Part shown: piece after piece, positions 33,868 to 42,796 of the stretch
Layout: the number at the start of each line of letters is the position of its first letter
How positions within the stretch are numbered: the stretch's first letter is position 1
Origin: Prevotella sp. AGR2160
GTDB taxonomy: Bacteria > Bacteroidota > Bacteroidia > Bacteroidales > Bacteroidaceae
Assembly: GCF_000424185.1 (NCBI RefSeq)
Contig: NZ_AUJK01000009.1
Location: 1-64,000, forward strand
Length of the DNA stretch: 64,000 nucleotides
Direction: 5' to 3'
Notes under the pieces: generated by a model
Database searches by the model: none
What the model was told of the DNA's origin: nothing
Seen by the model: only the letters and a program-made list of their open reading frames with translations
Program-made: the position numbers and the translations under genes

Positions 33868-35163
33868 ATGGCAGATATTAGCTTTGATAATGACTTTACC
33901 ATAGAAGGCTTCTGGCATCTTCCAGAAAGTAATCATGAAGTTTATGGTCTCCTGCATCATAAAGTAGGAGATCATATGCTTTTACATGTAGTAGGCAGTA
34001 TATCTAAGAGGACGAATTTTGACTTAACTCGAAATAGTGAAAGCTTCGATACGCTTTATGGTAAATCTCTTGATGGAAAACTATTTACTATCTATGGATG
34101 CGTTTTTAAAGAACAAAGAAAGACTGGAGATAATGCTCCGTCGGTTGATTATATATGCTCCTGTTTGTTGCAGGGTTTAAATATCAAAAAAGAGAGTGTT
34201 TTAATAAAACGAGCCAATGTAAACATAAGTGGTTTATCTACCTGGTGTCCCCCTGATTCCAAAGAAGATCTTATTCGTGAATTGAATTTTGATGCTATAG
34301 GCAAAGCTCAAATAGAATATCGATATAAACCAAATGAAATATGCAATGTTAAGATTAATGATCAACTTGATATTTCTTTAGGCTATAATGTTATTGAGAA
34401 GAATTCTATTCATGACGATCTTCTCTTTTCTGTTGACTATAGGACATCAGTATCCTTTTTGAACAACGGCACGGTTACTTTAGCAAAGCAATTAGATAAT
34501 ATTTTTTTATTCCAACAGTTCCTGTCTTTTGGAATGGCACAAGAATGTCATACAAAAGAGATACAATGTTACCTGTCTATTGAAGAAAGCTCAGGAGAGC
34601 CTATATATATTGTAACAGGTGAAAGGCATACACTAGAGCATGAATATTCCTATACACCTATTCTATTCACCTATAAATCATTAGGGGAACATTTTCGTAT
34701 ATTTTTATCTAACTGGTATAATATTAGTAATGAGCTAAAACCTATTAGAGATTTTCTTGTAGATAGTATATTATCAAAGGAGAAGTCCGAGACGGTAAAA
34801 TTCTTGAATTTAGCTATTGCAGTAGAATCTTATTACTTAAGATTTGTGGGAGACGATAAATATAAAGATATAATAGACAAATTGGTCAACGCATTTCATG
34901 ATGTTAACAAATTAGCTAAAGATAAGATCAATTCTGAAGAGATTAGAGATACTAGACATTATTTCGCTCATTATTTGAAGACACCCAAAAATCATACTGT
35001 TTCAGGAATGCAAATGTCGGAACAAGCATGGTATTTGCGAAAATTGCTTATTTGTTGCGTCTTATCATCATGCCTGCAAACAAAGGATAATAAAATTATT
35101 AATAGTATACTGGATAAAAGTAATTGCTGGTATTTAGAAGATTGGGATAAAGTTCATATATAA
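33868..35163 (+). CDS. ApeA-like HEPN defence protein
   Basis: 431 residues. The N-terminal half is beta-rich (FTIEGFWHLPESNHEVYGLLHH), as in the ApeA N-terminal domain. The C-terminal half is helical with LNLAIAVESYYLRF and EIRDTRHYFAHYL, giving the HEPN ribonuclease motif RxxxxH (R363 to H368). It begins 2 bases after hsdR ends, so both defence genes share a transcript. ApeA-type proteins stop phage growth by abortive RNA cleavage. It is A+T richer than hsdR. Called from motifs and context. Confidence 0.75.
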   Translation: MADISFDNDFTIEGFWHLPESNHEVYGLLHHKVGDHMLLHVVGSISKRTNFDLTRNSESFDTLYGKSLDGKLFTIYGCVFKEQRKTGDNAPSVDYICSCLLQGLNIKKESVLIKRANVNISGLSTWCPPDSKEDLIRELNFDAIGKAQIEYRYKPNEICNVKINDQLDISLGYNVIEKNSIHDDLLFSVDYRTSVSFLNNGTVTLAKQLDNIFLFQQFLSFGMAQECHTKEIQCYLSIEESSGEPIYIVTGERHTLEHEYSYTPILFTYKSLGEHFRIFLSNWYNISNELKPIRDFLVDSILSKEKSETVKFLNLAIAVESYYLRFVGDDKYKDIIDKLVNAFHDVNKLAKDKINSEEIRDTRHYFAHYLKTPKNHTVSGMQMSEQAWYLRKLLICCVLSSCLQTKDNKIINSILDKSNCWYLEDWDKVHI

Positions 35164-35181
35164 GACTTTGGAATTATTATG

Positions 35182-36489
35182 TTACCTTCTCCACTTCGCC
35201 CTTTGACTCTGTTCGTCGTCGATCTCGTTGAAGTTCATGCCGTGGCCGATTTCTGATTCACGGTTACTATCTTGAGAGCCACCTGCGTTAGCAAGCGGAT
35301 TGTTGGTGCTGGTGGTTCTCTGAGAACGATGACGGGCTTGCGTGGTGGGGATGGTTGCACCATCGACATCAACAGTCTTCCCTTGTGAGGTTAGGTAATT
35401 CCGACGGAGTTGCTCGCACACAGAATCTTTGAGCGTGATAGTCTCGCCGTTCCATGAAATGTTACCTTGATGGATACGAGTACCAAACTGGCGATAGAGA
35501 ATGCGGTTGATGTCGGCGGTCGTGAGATTGGGATTGTCAGCTAGAAGCACATCGATTGTTTGCTCTATCTTGGCAAAGCGGGTGGGTGCATCTTCAAACT
35601 GCAGCAACTCGCGGATGCTGATAAACTCACCGCCCTTGAAGACGGCCTTGTTTTTGTGGTCAACGATGGCATAGCCGTATGGACTGTCTTTCTGACCGAA
35701 GAACACCAGGCTGATGCCGAACTTCTTCTTCATCGCAGCTGCCAACTCTTCTTTGTTGGCTGACAAATCGCGATACTTCTTGAGGATAGTCTTCAACTGA
35801 CGGCGACGCTGGTCATTAGGACGGTTGTCCTTTAGGGCATGCTGCATGATGAGCTGAGTCTGGATGGTACCCAACTCATCTCCATTTCTATAGATGTGAA
35901 CGACAGCCTTGTCATCATCGTCCTTGCAGTCGAAGCCTTGACTTTCGAGGATAGCACAGAACTGAGACTTGGAGGTATACCTGTAGCCAAGAGCATCAGT
36001 GGCAATCTTCTGAATATCAGGACTCTGCTGTTGACCCGTATACTCTGCCATGATCCGCTCGGTAATCGTTCTGCTGCGTCGCTTCTCATGATTATGGTTG
36101 ATCTTGTGACCATCCGGAGCAATGCGACTTGTAATAATATGTATATGGTTGTTGTCCGTGTCATGATGGGCATAAACCAATAGTGGCTGTCCTTCGTCTG
36201 CATAGCCCATCTCCTTCAGATAACGATGGGCAATGTCCAACAGCTGATCATGGGTATATTCGTGTCCCTTGCAGCTGATGGCCACATGAAACTGCCCGTT
36301 GACGATGTTCTCGTTCCTGGCAGTATACTCAATGAGATAATTCCTCAAGTTAGCGGCATTGTAATCCTGAGGAAGAAGCGAATCAAAGTTCTTCACCTCG
36401 ATCAGTTCGGCAAGCCCCTCGCTGACCTTCTTTTCGTTATAGGCTACGGCATGAAAATCTGCGCTGCTATGTAGGATTGTGATAATCAT
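35182..36489 (-). CDS. Relaxase/mobilization nuclease
   Basis: 435 residues. It nicks oriT and carries the strand into the recipient. The His-rich metal site VYAHHDTDNNHIHIITSRI (residues 105-123) is clear and of the MOBP type common in Bacteroidetes mobilisable elements; the Tyr in the first 30 residues is a candidate nucleophile. Residues 140-300 are helical and DNA-binding. The C-terminus is polar. The MobC-like gene lies 7 bases upstream. No VirD4-type coupling protein or type IV secretion genes are present, so transfer would depend on a helper. Confidence 0.88.
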   Translation of the reverse strand: MIITILHSSADFHAVAYNEKKVSEGLAELIEVKNFDSLLPQDYNAANLRNYLIEYTARNENIVNGQFHVAISCKGHEYTHDQLLDIAHRYLKEMGYADEGQPLLVYAHHDTDNNHIHIITSRIAPDGHKINHNHEKRRSRTITERIMAEYTGQQQSPDIQKIATDALGYRYTSKSQFCAILESQGFDCKDDDDKAVVHIYRNGDELGTIQTQLIMQHALKDNRPNDQRRRQLKTILKKYRDLSANKEELAAAMKKKFGISLVFFGQKDSPYGYAIVDHKNKAVFKGGEFISIRELLQFEDAPTRFAKIEQTIDVLLADNPNLTTADINRILYRQFGTRIHQGNISWNGETITLKDSVCEQLRRNYLTSQGKTVDVDGATIPTTQARHRSQRTTSTNNPLANAGGSQDSNRESEIGHGMNFNEIDDEQSQRAKWRR

Positions 36490-36496
36490 ATGATAA

Positions 36497-36907
36497 TCAA
36501 AGTTTCAATAGGTGTTGGCGAAGCTGTTCAAGGTCGGACCGCATCTCACGAATCAACTGAAGGGTTTCTCCAACCCTTGGTTCTAGAATCTGGCGGATAT
36601 AGTCAGACGACAACTGTCCTCTGATGGCCAGTTCGTTGGCACGATGTTGTGCCTGGTTGAGATTACTGCCAATCCATCCCAAACGCTGGTCAAAACGAAC
36701 ATAGAAGTTTTTCACCTCAGTTATCGACTCAAGTTTTCGCTTGGTGGCCTTGTCATCAAACAGTCTGACGGCATCACGGACCATGCCGGCCATCGTATGG
36801 TATCGCTCTGACTTCTTCCTGAACATCTCATATTCTTCCGGAGTCAGTCTGACCTTCCGTTCAATGGACCGTTTCTGTTTTTCCCTATGGTCTTGTTTCT
36901 GTTTCAT
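36497..36907 (-). CDS. MobC-like relaxosome accessory protein
   Basis: 136 residues. A ribbon-helix-helix start (KVRLTPEEYEMFRKKSERYH) is followed by TMAGMVRDAVRLFD, then WIGSNLNQAQHRANELA, the typical phrase of plasmid mobilisation proteins, and a long C-terminal helix. It binds oriT and helps the relaxase. Confidence 0.85.
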   Translation of the reverse strand: MKQKQDHREKQKRSIERKVRLTPEEYEMFRKKSERYHTMAGMVRDAVRLFDDKATKRKLESITEVKNFYVRFDQRLGWIGSNLNQAQHRANELAIRGQLSSDYIRQILEPRVGETLQLIREMRSDLEQLRQHLLKL

Positions 36908-37272
36908 CTTTCAAGTGATAAAATGGCGAGTTGCGAGCTATTTTCCCCAGCTTTGCTGGCAAGTGAACCCAAGGAGAGCTCTTTTCGGCCCGAGCCGGAA
37001 AGAGGGCCCGCAGGGTACAACTTGCTATTCCTAACAGACTGCCGTAATAGGCCGATTTTCGACCGATTATCGATATGTGGCTGCATAGGCTGTAATTTGG
37101 GTTGATTTTCGCATCTGGCTTAGTTGATAGTTATGATTTTCGATAAAATCCTCAGATAGTGAGATTTTCGACGGAGCCGCATAATGCGGAACAAAAAAGG
37201 CTAATGCTACATTGGATCCTAAGATAGAATGGATCCCAGGATACAATGTAGCTTTAATTCCTTCATCGGTCG
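36908..37272. other. Candidate oriT region, no gene
   Basis: Directly upstream of the mob genes. It contains a near-perfect inverted repeat (CTTTTCGGC with GCCGGAAAG, about 36,980-37,003), four copies of GATTTTCG (37,054; 37,104; 37,135; 37,163) and a 47-bp hairpin (37,206-37,252; outer arms GCTACATTG/CAATGTAGC). The order suits a transfer origin plus terminator. No nick site was identified. Confidence 0.45.
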
Positions 37273-37560
37273 TCACTGTTTATCGCTACAGATAGCCGGC
37301 TTTGATGACTGCAGATCGAAATTGAAGAAGACACCGTTCTTGCTGTAGTCATGCGTGAAGATGTTGTGGCAAGGCAGGTCCCACTCATGGATGTGCAGTA
37401 GGTCGAACTCTGAAATACCATCCATACTACCGTCGCCGAGTCGCCAGCCATTGGTGATGCCACCTTCGCAACGGATGAAGAGATTGTTGTCCTTTGAGGA
37501 TATCTTGAGGTCACGGCAATGAACCGGATACTTCTTCGTGGTGATGCTAACTATTTTTAG
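37273..37560 (-). pseudogene. Coding remnant, unknown
   Basis: About 95 codons stay open from just after a TAA (near 37,573) to a stop at 37,273, with good composition (TTKKYPVHCRDLKI, ITNGWRLGDGSMDGISEF, LPCHNIFTHDYSKN) but no suitable start; the first ATG is at MDGISEF. It looks like a conserved beta-rich protein that has lost its 5' end. No family recognised. Confidence 0.4.
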
Positions 37561-37629
37561 TATATTTGCATATAATTACAGTATCAAGAGTTTACAAACA
37601 TAGTCATTCACCCTCAAATAGAATTCATC

Positions 37630-37806
37630 ATGGGACTCTTCTGCATCCTCGTTCTCATCACACTCGTAATCTCGGTGATTGTAGGAATCATGAAAGTGAT
37701 TGGTTTCCTCATCATGTCGATTCTTGTCAGCCTGGGCTTCTTCATCCACTGGCTGCTGGGTAAGATCAAGAAGTTGCTTTTTCGCCCAATGCGTAATACC
37801 GTATAA
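37630..37806 (+). CDS. Small two-helix membrane protein
   Basis: 58 residues: MGLFCILVLITLVISVIVGI, then VIGFLIMSILVSLGFFIHWL and a basic tail KIKKLLFRPMRNTV. A TATATTTG box at 37,561-37,568 lies upstream. Such peptides may be type I toxins or simple membrane proteins. No family recognised. Confidence 0.5.
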   Translation: MGLFCILVLITLVISVIVGIMKVIGFLIMSILVSLGFFIHWLLGKIKKLLFRPMRNTV

Positions 37807-37856
37807 AATTGTGAGAAAGTAATTGATCATGATCCTTTTTCTGCAAAGGTACGAAA

Positions 37857-37885
37857 AATCCCGCCTGTTTCATACAGACGGGATT
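37857..37885. terminator. Hairpin between convergent units
   Basis: AATCCCGCCTGT and ACAGACGGGATT pair with one G-T, loop TTCAT. It could end either the small membrane gene or the integrase remnant. Confidence 0.5.
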
Positions 37886-38291
37886 AAACTTTATGACTTG
37901 TTCCCTTCCGGATGTGCTCCTTGGCGATGCAGCTCTTCATGTACTCGATGAAGCTGAGCCCCTGGTCATAGCCGTTGAAGGTACTTGTAGTTTGGTGAAG
38001 GATCTTCTTCATCGTTTTCTTCTCATAATGCTTGTTGAAGTTCTCAGCTGTGATCTCCTCACCGAGAGCACGCATGGCTGTTAGGATGAGTTCATACTCC
38101 CGAACTTTGTCCTGAACGACAACACTCTGGGCTACCGTCTCCCAGTTGGCTGGAGTTCCCTCACCGACAACGATGTACTTGCGTGAGTTGTGGCGGAAAT
38201 AGATGACTATCTCCACTTTTCCCTTACCAGTCTTGGCGCAACGTTTCTTTCTGTCAAAGACAATCGTCACATTTTTCTTTTTCTCTTCCAT
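37884..38291 (-). pseudogene. Tyrosine integrase N-terminal remnant
   Basis: 135 codons. VEIVIYFRHNSRKYIVVGEGTPANWE is the arm-binding domain of Bacteroidetes tyrosine recombinases; ILTAMRALGEEITAENFNKHYE and GLSFIEYMKSCIAKEHIRKGTSHKV begin the SAM-like core-binding domain. The frame ends there, so the catalytic domain (with the R-H-R-Y residues) is missing. It is about 320 bases from tRNA-Lys, a common integrase att site. It is most likely dead. Confidence 0.75.
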
Positions 38292-38613
38292 TTGCTTTAA
38301 GAATGTTTAACACGAAGAAATGGAATCATACTCGAAAAATGCTCGTTTCAGCCTTTTTGGGTGGAAAAAGTGGGAAACCAAGTTGGCAGTGGAAAACCAA
38401 ATTGGGAAACCACGATGTCCTATTTTGTCCAAAATAGCCCATTTTTGTCCTATTTTTCCAAGTCTCCGCGTGGGTTAACTATTTACCACAAACCCCTAAG
38501 ACTGGCTTGGAAAAGCCGGAATAAACAACGTAAGTCCTTGATTATAAGACATAATTAAAGGGTGCTCGTTGGAGTACCCTTCTCATCGTCTTTTGGACGT
38601 CAAAACCTTAAAG
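38292..38613. other. Non-coding region between integrase remnant and tRNA-Lys
   Basis: It holds repeated GTCCTATTTT blocks (38,414 and near 38,448), repeated AAACCAA/GGAAACCA words (38,370-38,415) and no gene. It may contain an attachment site of a past integration. Confidence 0.4.
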
Positions 38614-38686
38614 TGACTCGCATGGGGTTCGAACCCATGACCCCAACATTAAAAGTGTTGTGCTCTACCAACTGAGCTAGCGAGTC
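38614..38686 (-). tRNA. tRNA-Lys (UUU)
   Basis: 73 nt on the minus strand. Acceptor stem GACTCGC with GCGAGTC and discriminator A; D-arm AGCTCAGTTGGTAGAGC; anticodon loop CTTTTAA with anticodon TTT; T-arm GGGTTCGAACCC. No CCA is encoded. An integrase remnant lies just left of its 3' end. Confidence 0.97.
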
Positions 38687-38755
38687 TTGCCTTTTACGGC
38701 TGCTTTATTGTAAAATCGACTGCAAAGGTACGGATTATTTTTGATTCCACCAAAT

Positions 38756-39898
38756 TTATTGCTCACTTTTTTGTTCCACGGTGGCTTTTTCATCCTCTGT
38801 GGTGGGCTTTGCTGCCGTCACGGCGGCCGGGCGTTGTTGCTCCTTCGTGACATAGCGTTGCCAGTAGGCCATGATGAGCGTCGTCAGGGGGAGGGCGACG
38901 ATGAGGCCGATGAAGCCGAGGATGGCGCCCCAGACGGAGAGACTCAGCAGGAGGATGGCGGGGTTCAGGCCCATGGCCTTGCCCATGACCTTCGGCGTGA
39001 CGACCATGTCGGTGATGATCTGTACGATGATGAAGACGAGTACGGCACTGCCGAAGATGATCCAGAAATTCTCTCCCGTGTCAGCGGCTTTCAGCATGGC
39101 CAGGAAGGCCGTGGGGATGAGGGCGAAGGTATGGAGGTATGGCACGAGGTCGAGGATACCGATGAGGATGCCCAAACCGATGGCCATCGGGAAGTCGATG
39201 ATGGTGAATCCGACGCAGAACATAATGCCGAGGATGAGGGCCACCATGCCCTGTCCGCGGATGTAGTTGTTCAGCTCTTTCTCTACATCCTGTGCCAGCT
39301 CATGCCAGAAGGGCCGGTTCTTCTTCGGGAAGATGCGGATCCAGTTGGTCGTGAGGTACTCATAGTCCATGAGGATGAAGAACATATATAATAAGGTGAT
39401 GAGTGAGGTGACGATGCTGATCACGACACTCGCCGTCTGTCCGAGGACGGCGAAGACCTTCGGCATGGCCGTCTTCAGGGCATCGCTGAAGTCCTTACTC
39501 TTCAGAAAATGCTCGATCTGCCATTGGTTTGCCGATATCCAGTTCTTCACCACTGCGGTGATATTATTCGTGTGGGTAGTATGATGCAGCCATCGTGTCA
39601 GCACGTCCTGGAATCGTCCGGCCTGGTCGATCATCGGTGGTACGATGAGGTAGAAGATGCCGCCGATGATGGCGATGACGAAGATGAGGGTGATGATGAT
39701 CGACAGCGCCCGTACGTGGACATGGAGCTTGTTCTCCACGAACTTGACGATGGGGTAGAGAAGGTAAGCCAGAAACCAGGCGATGAAGAAGGGCAGCAGG
39801 ACACTGCTCAGATATCTTACAATGAAGAATACGGCACCCACGAGGAGGGCGATGCCCACCCACCGTACGAGTTTATCCAATGTGATTTTCTGTTCCAT
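38756..39898 (-). CDS. AI-2E family transporter (UPF0118)
   Basis: 380 residues from the ATG at 39,898; the longer frame overlaps tdk. Two N-terminal membrane segments ([38 protein letters not shown]), a soluble middle ([20 protein letters not shown]) and a cluster of membrane segments ([19 protein letters not shown] to [18 protein letters not shown]) carry the AI-2E exporter-type pattern. Its substrate is not known; members include antiporters and lipid or peptide exporters. The C-terminus is polar. Start overlaps the end of tdk by 26 bases. Confidence 0.88.
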   Translation of the reverse strand: MEQKITLDKLVRWVGIALLVGAVFFIVRYLSSVLLPFFIAWFLAYLLYPIVKFVENKLHVHVRALSIIITLIFVIAIIGGIFYLIVPPMIDQAGRFQDVLTRWLHHTTHTNNITAVVKNWISANQWQIEHFLKSKDFSDALKTAMPKVFAVLGQTASVVISIVTSLITLLYMFFILMDYEYLTTNWIRIFPKKNRPFWHELAQDVEKELNNYIRGQGMVALILGIMFCVGFTIIDFPMAIGLGILIGILDLVPYLHTFALIPTAFLAMLKAADTGENFWIIFGSAVLVFIIVQIITDMVVTPKVMGKAMGLNPAILLLSLSVWGAILGFIGLIVALPLTTLIMAYWQRYVTKEQQRPAAVTAAKPTTEDEKATVEQKSEQ

Positions 39899-40496
39899 CT
39901 TGATTCTTCTCTTTATGTTTATTCTCTTTGAGTACTTCCTGATAGCATTTGCGGCACAGCGGCTCATACTCCTGTTGCTCGCCGAGGAGCACGCGGGTCT
40001 TGTCGCTAACGAGGCGGTGGCTGACATAGGCCTGGGCACCGCAGCGCACGCAGATAGCATGGACCTTCGTCACCTCGTCGGCAACGGCGAGGAGGGCGGG
40101 GATCGGTCCGAAGGGCTGTCCCTTATAGTCCATGTCGAGGCCGGCGATGATGACACGCACGCCCTCGTTGGCCAGACGGTTGCAGACACTCACGAGACCC
40201 TTGTCGAGGAACTGTGCCTCGTCGATGCCTACGACGTCGAGGTCGGCGCATTTCTCAAGGATCTCACGGCTCGTCTCCACGGTGACGGAGGGAATGGAGC
40301 GGTGGTCATGGCTGACGACATCCTCCTTGGAATAGCGCGTGTCGATGGCCGGCTTGAAGATGCCGGTTTCCTGTTTGGCGAATTTGGCACGCCGCAACCG
40401 GCGGATCAGTTCCTCGGTCTTTCCCGAGAACATCGATCCGCAAATGACTTCTATTCTGCCGAACTGACGGCGTTCACCCATCCATTTTTCAATCAT
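39873..40496 (-). CDS. tdk: Thymidine kinase
   Basis: 207 residues from the ATG at 40,496. Walker A is GSMFSGKT (20-27), Walker B is VVGIDEAQF (88-96), and zinc Cys pairs are in CVRCGA and CRKCYQ. It phosphorylates thymidine in salvage. Promoter on the minus strand: CAA at 40,533-40,535 and CAAAAGTA at 40,505-40,512. It diverges from rsmI. Confidence 0.95.
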   Translation of the reverse strand: MIEKWMGERRQFGRIEVICGSMFSGKTEELIRRLRRAKFAKQETGIFKPAIDTRYSKEDVVSHDHRSIPSVTVETSREILEKCADLDVVGIDEAQFLDKGLVSVCNRLANEGVRVIIAGLDMDYKGQPFGPIPALLAVADEVTKVHAICVRCGAQAYVSHRLVSDKTRVLLGEQQEYEPLCRKCYQEVLKENKHKEKNQDGTENHIG

Positions 40497-40552
40497 ATCG
40501 ACTGCAAAAGTAGGAAAACGTTTTAAAATTTGCAAAGAAAAAGCCGATTATT

Positions 40553-40582
40553 TTGCAATACACAAATAATTGACTACATTTG
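40553..40582 (+). promoter_or_regulatory. rsmI promoter
   Basis: TTG (40,553-40,555), 19 nt, TACATTTG (40,575-40,582). A start about 40,588 would put the mRNA end 3 bases before the ATG, that is, a nearly leaderless transcript. Confidence 0.65.
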
Positions 40583-40590
40583 TACCACAA

Positions 40591-41322
40591 ATGGGTATAC
40601 TATATATTGTCCCCACACCAGTTGGGAATATGGAAGATATGACGCTGCGCGCCATCCGCGTCCTCAAGGAGGCCGATGTCGTGCTGGCAGAGGACACGCG
40701 TACGACGAGTGTTCTCTTTCATCATTTTGACATTCATACGCCGCTGATGGCCCATCATAAATATAATGAGCACGGTACGACGGCGGGCGTCATCGAACGG
40801 CTGCGGAGTGGTGCCACCATCGCCCTCGTCAGTGATGCCGGCACGCCGGGGATCAGTGATCCCGGGTTCTTCCTGGCCCGTGAGGCGGCAAGGGAGGGCA
40901 TCTGCGTACAGACGCTGCCGGGGGCTACGGCCTGTATCCCGGCCCTGGTGTCGAGTGGGCTACCCTGTGACCGTTTCTGTTTCGAGGGTTTCCTGCCGCA
41001 GAAGAAAGGGCGGCAGAGCCGGTTGGAAGAGCTCCGGGAGGAGACGCGCACGATGGTGTTCTACGAGAGTCCCTATCGGGTGGTGAAACTTCTGGAACAG
41101 CTCGCTGCCGTCTTCGGTGCTGACCGCCAGGCCTCCTGCTGCCGTGAGATCTCGAAGATTCATGAGGAGAGTGCGCGCGGCTCCTTGCAGGAGTTGATTG
41201 CCCATTTCACGGAGACGGCGCCGCGCGGCGAGTTCGTTGTCGTCGTTGCCGGTAAGGACCCGAAACTCGTGAAGGAGGAACAGAAAGAGGAGAAACGAAA
41301 CAAACGAGATAAAGACAAATAA
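40591..41322 (+). CDS. rsmI: 16S rRNA (cytidine-2'-O)-methyltransferase RsmI
   Basis: 243 residues. It methylates C1402 of 16S rRNA using SAM. IVPTPVGNMEDMTLRAI and DVVLAEDTRTTSVLFHHF are the conserved start; SDAGTPGISDPG (81-92) is the SAM loop; FEGFLPQKKGR is the family core. The ATG at 40,591 is preferred to an ATG at 40,570. The C-terminus is highly charged (KEEQKEEKRNKRDKDK). Confidence 0.95.
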   Translation: MGILYIVPTPVGNMEDMTLRAIRVLKEADVVLAEDTRTTSVLFHHFDIHTPLMAHHKYNEHGTTAGVIERLRSGATIALVSDAGTPGISDPGFFLAREAAREGICVQTLPGATACIPALVSSGLPCDRFCFEGFLPQKKGRQSRLEELREETRTMVFYESPYRVVKLLEQLAAVFGADRQASCCREISKIHEESARGSLQELIAHFTETAPRGEFVVVVAGKDPKLVKEEQKEEKRNKRDKDK

Positions 41323-41356
41323 TCGTTCATAAGAACCAATAAAAAATCCGAATAAG

Positions 41357-42211
41357 ATGAAAAGACTGATTTTGATAGCAACGCTGGGAGTACTGATCCT
41401 CACCGGCTGCAAGGATGAGAAGAAGACGGCGCCGAATCTTGTCACGATAGAGAAGACGGACTCGCTGAATAATCTCCTGTCGCAGAAGGACAGTGAAATC
41501 AATGAGATGTTGGGTACGCTCAATGAGATCCAGGATGGTTTCCAGCAGATCAATGATGCTGAGGGACGTGTGGAACTCGCGAAGTCGGGTGAGGGCGTCA
41601 GCCAGAAGCAGCAGTTGCGTGAGAATATTTCCTTCATTGCCAAGAAGATGAAGCAGAACAAGGCGCTCATCGCCAAGTTGAAGCAGCAGATGCAGGATGG
41701 ATCCATCAAGAGTGAGGCATTGAAGAAAACCATTAACAGCCTCGTCAAGCAGTTGGCTGAGAAGGATCAGCAGTTGCAGCAGTTGCGTGTGGAGCTCGAC
41801 GCGAAGGATATCCATATTTCCGAACTCGACGAGACGATCAACAACCTCAATACGAATGTCAGTAACCTCACTGCGGAGAGTGCAGCGAAGAGTCAGGCCA
41901 TCAGTGCCCAGGATAAGCAGTTGAACACCGCCTGGTTCGTCTTCGGCACGAAGAAGGAGCTCAAGGAACAGCATATCCTCGAAGGCCGCAGGGTGCTGCA
42001 GTCGAGTTTCAACAAGGACTACTTCACGAAGATTGATATCCGAGTGGATAAGGTCATCAAGCTCTATTCCCGCAGTGCCACGATCCTGACGTCCCATCCC
42101 GCCGGCAGTTATACCCTTGAGCGTGATGCCAACAAACAGTATGTGCTGAAGATCACGAATCCACAGATCTTCTGGTCTACAAGCAAATACCTCGTGGTGT
42201 TGGTGAAATAG
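41357..42211 (+). CDS. Coiled-coil lipoprotein
   Basis: 284 residues. Lipobox LILTGC (residues 13-18) at the N-terminus means it is anchored in the outer membrane. Residues 30-190 are a long coiled coil (QQLQQLRVELDAKDIHISEL, then NTNVSNLTAESAAKSQAIS). The C-terminal 90 residues (NTAWFVFGTKKELKEQHIL to STSKYLVVLV) are beta-rich. It resembles small Bacteroidetes lipoproteins without known function. The stop is followed directly by palindrome copy 42,215-42,242. Confidence 0.7.
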   Translation: MKRLILIATLGVLILTGCKDEKKTAPNLVTIEKTDSLNNLLSQKDSEINEMLGTLNEIQDGFQQINDAEGRVELAKSGEGVSQKQQLRENISFIAKKMKQNKALIAKLKQQMQDGSIKSEALKKTINSLVKQLAEKDQQLQQLRVELDAKDIHISELDETINNLNTNVSNLTAESAAKSQAISAQDKQLNTAWFVFGTKKELKEQHILEGRRVLQSSFNKDYFTKIDIRVDKVIKLYSRSATILTSHPAGSYTLERDANKQYVLKITNPQIFWSTSKYLVVLVK

Positions 42212-42214
42212 GGG

Positions 42215-42242
42215 GTAGGGACATGATAAATCATGTCCCTAC
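42215..42242. repeat. Palindromic intergenic repeat, best copy
   Basis: GTAGGGACATGAT, AA, ATCATGTCCCTAC: 13-base arms with a two-base centre. This is the reference copy for the family. Confidence 0.85.
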
Positions 42243-42751
42243 AATATGTTTTTGTTTTCTCCGAGAGTGACGACATCACAGTCGGTAAACTTGCTGCCGT
42301 CGATGGTGAGGCGGACGAGCGTGCGTTCTTTCTGCCAGCCCATCATGCCCGCGGCACCGGGGTTGATATGCAACAGGCCGAGGGTCTTGTCGTATTTCAC
42401 TTTCAGGATATGGGAGTGTCCGGCGATGAAGAGCTGTGGTGGGGCGGCATAGAGCATATTGATGACACTGCGGTCGTAACGGCCGGGATAGCCACCGATA
42501 TGCTTGATCATCACGTCGACATCCTCACATTTAAAGCGCAGAATCTCACGGTAGCGGGCCCGCAGGTCGTAGCCGTCACAGTTGCCGTAGACAGCGCGGA
42601 AGAGGGGCGCCATCGCCTCGAACTTGTCGGCTACTTCCATCGTGCCGATATCGCCGGCATGCCATATCTCGTCGCAGTCGCCGAGGTATTTCTCATATTT
42701 CGGATCCCAATAGCCATGGGTTTCACTAATAATTCCTATTCGTTTCATCAT
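42239..42751 (-). CDS. YfcE/MJ0936-like metallophosphoesterase
   Basis: 170 residues. Metal-site motifs: GIISETHGYW (usual D-x-H changed to E-x-H), WHAGDIG, YGNCDG, IAGHSH and HINPGAAG. The family hydrolyses phosphodiesters in the cytoplasm. The Glu at the first site is unusual and may change metal binding. Its stop lies within a repeat copy. Confidence 0.85.
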   Translation of the reverse strand: MMKRIGIISETHGYWDPKYEKYLGDCDEIWHAGDIGTMEVADKFEAMAPLFRAVYGNCDGYDLRARYREILRFKCEDVDVMIKHIGGYPGRYDRSVINMLYAAPPQLFIAGHSHILKVKYDKTLGLLHINPGAAGMMGWQKERTLVRLTIDGSKFTDCDVVTLGENKNIL

Positions 42752-42768
42752 TTTTTTATATTAATTTC

Positions 42769-42795
42769 GCGGAACATGATGAATCATGTCCCTAC
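42769..42795. repeat. Palindromic intergenic repeat copy
   Basis: GCGGAACATGATGAATCATG then TCCCTACG. One arm is changed (GGAACATG for GGGACATG). It overlaps the stop region of the Fic gene. Confidence 0.8.
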
Positions 42796-42796
42796 G

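Noticed and set aside
38370..38480. Possible CRISPR-like array
   Set aside because: The repeated words (AAACCAA, GTCCTATTTT) are short and irregularly spaced, with no spacers of constant length and no cas genes.
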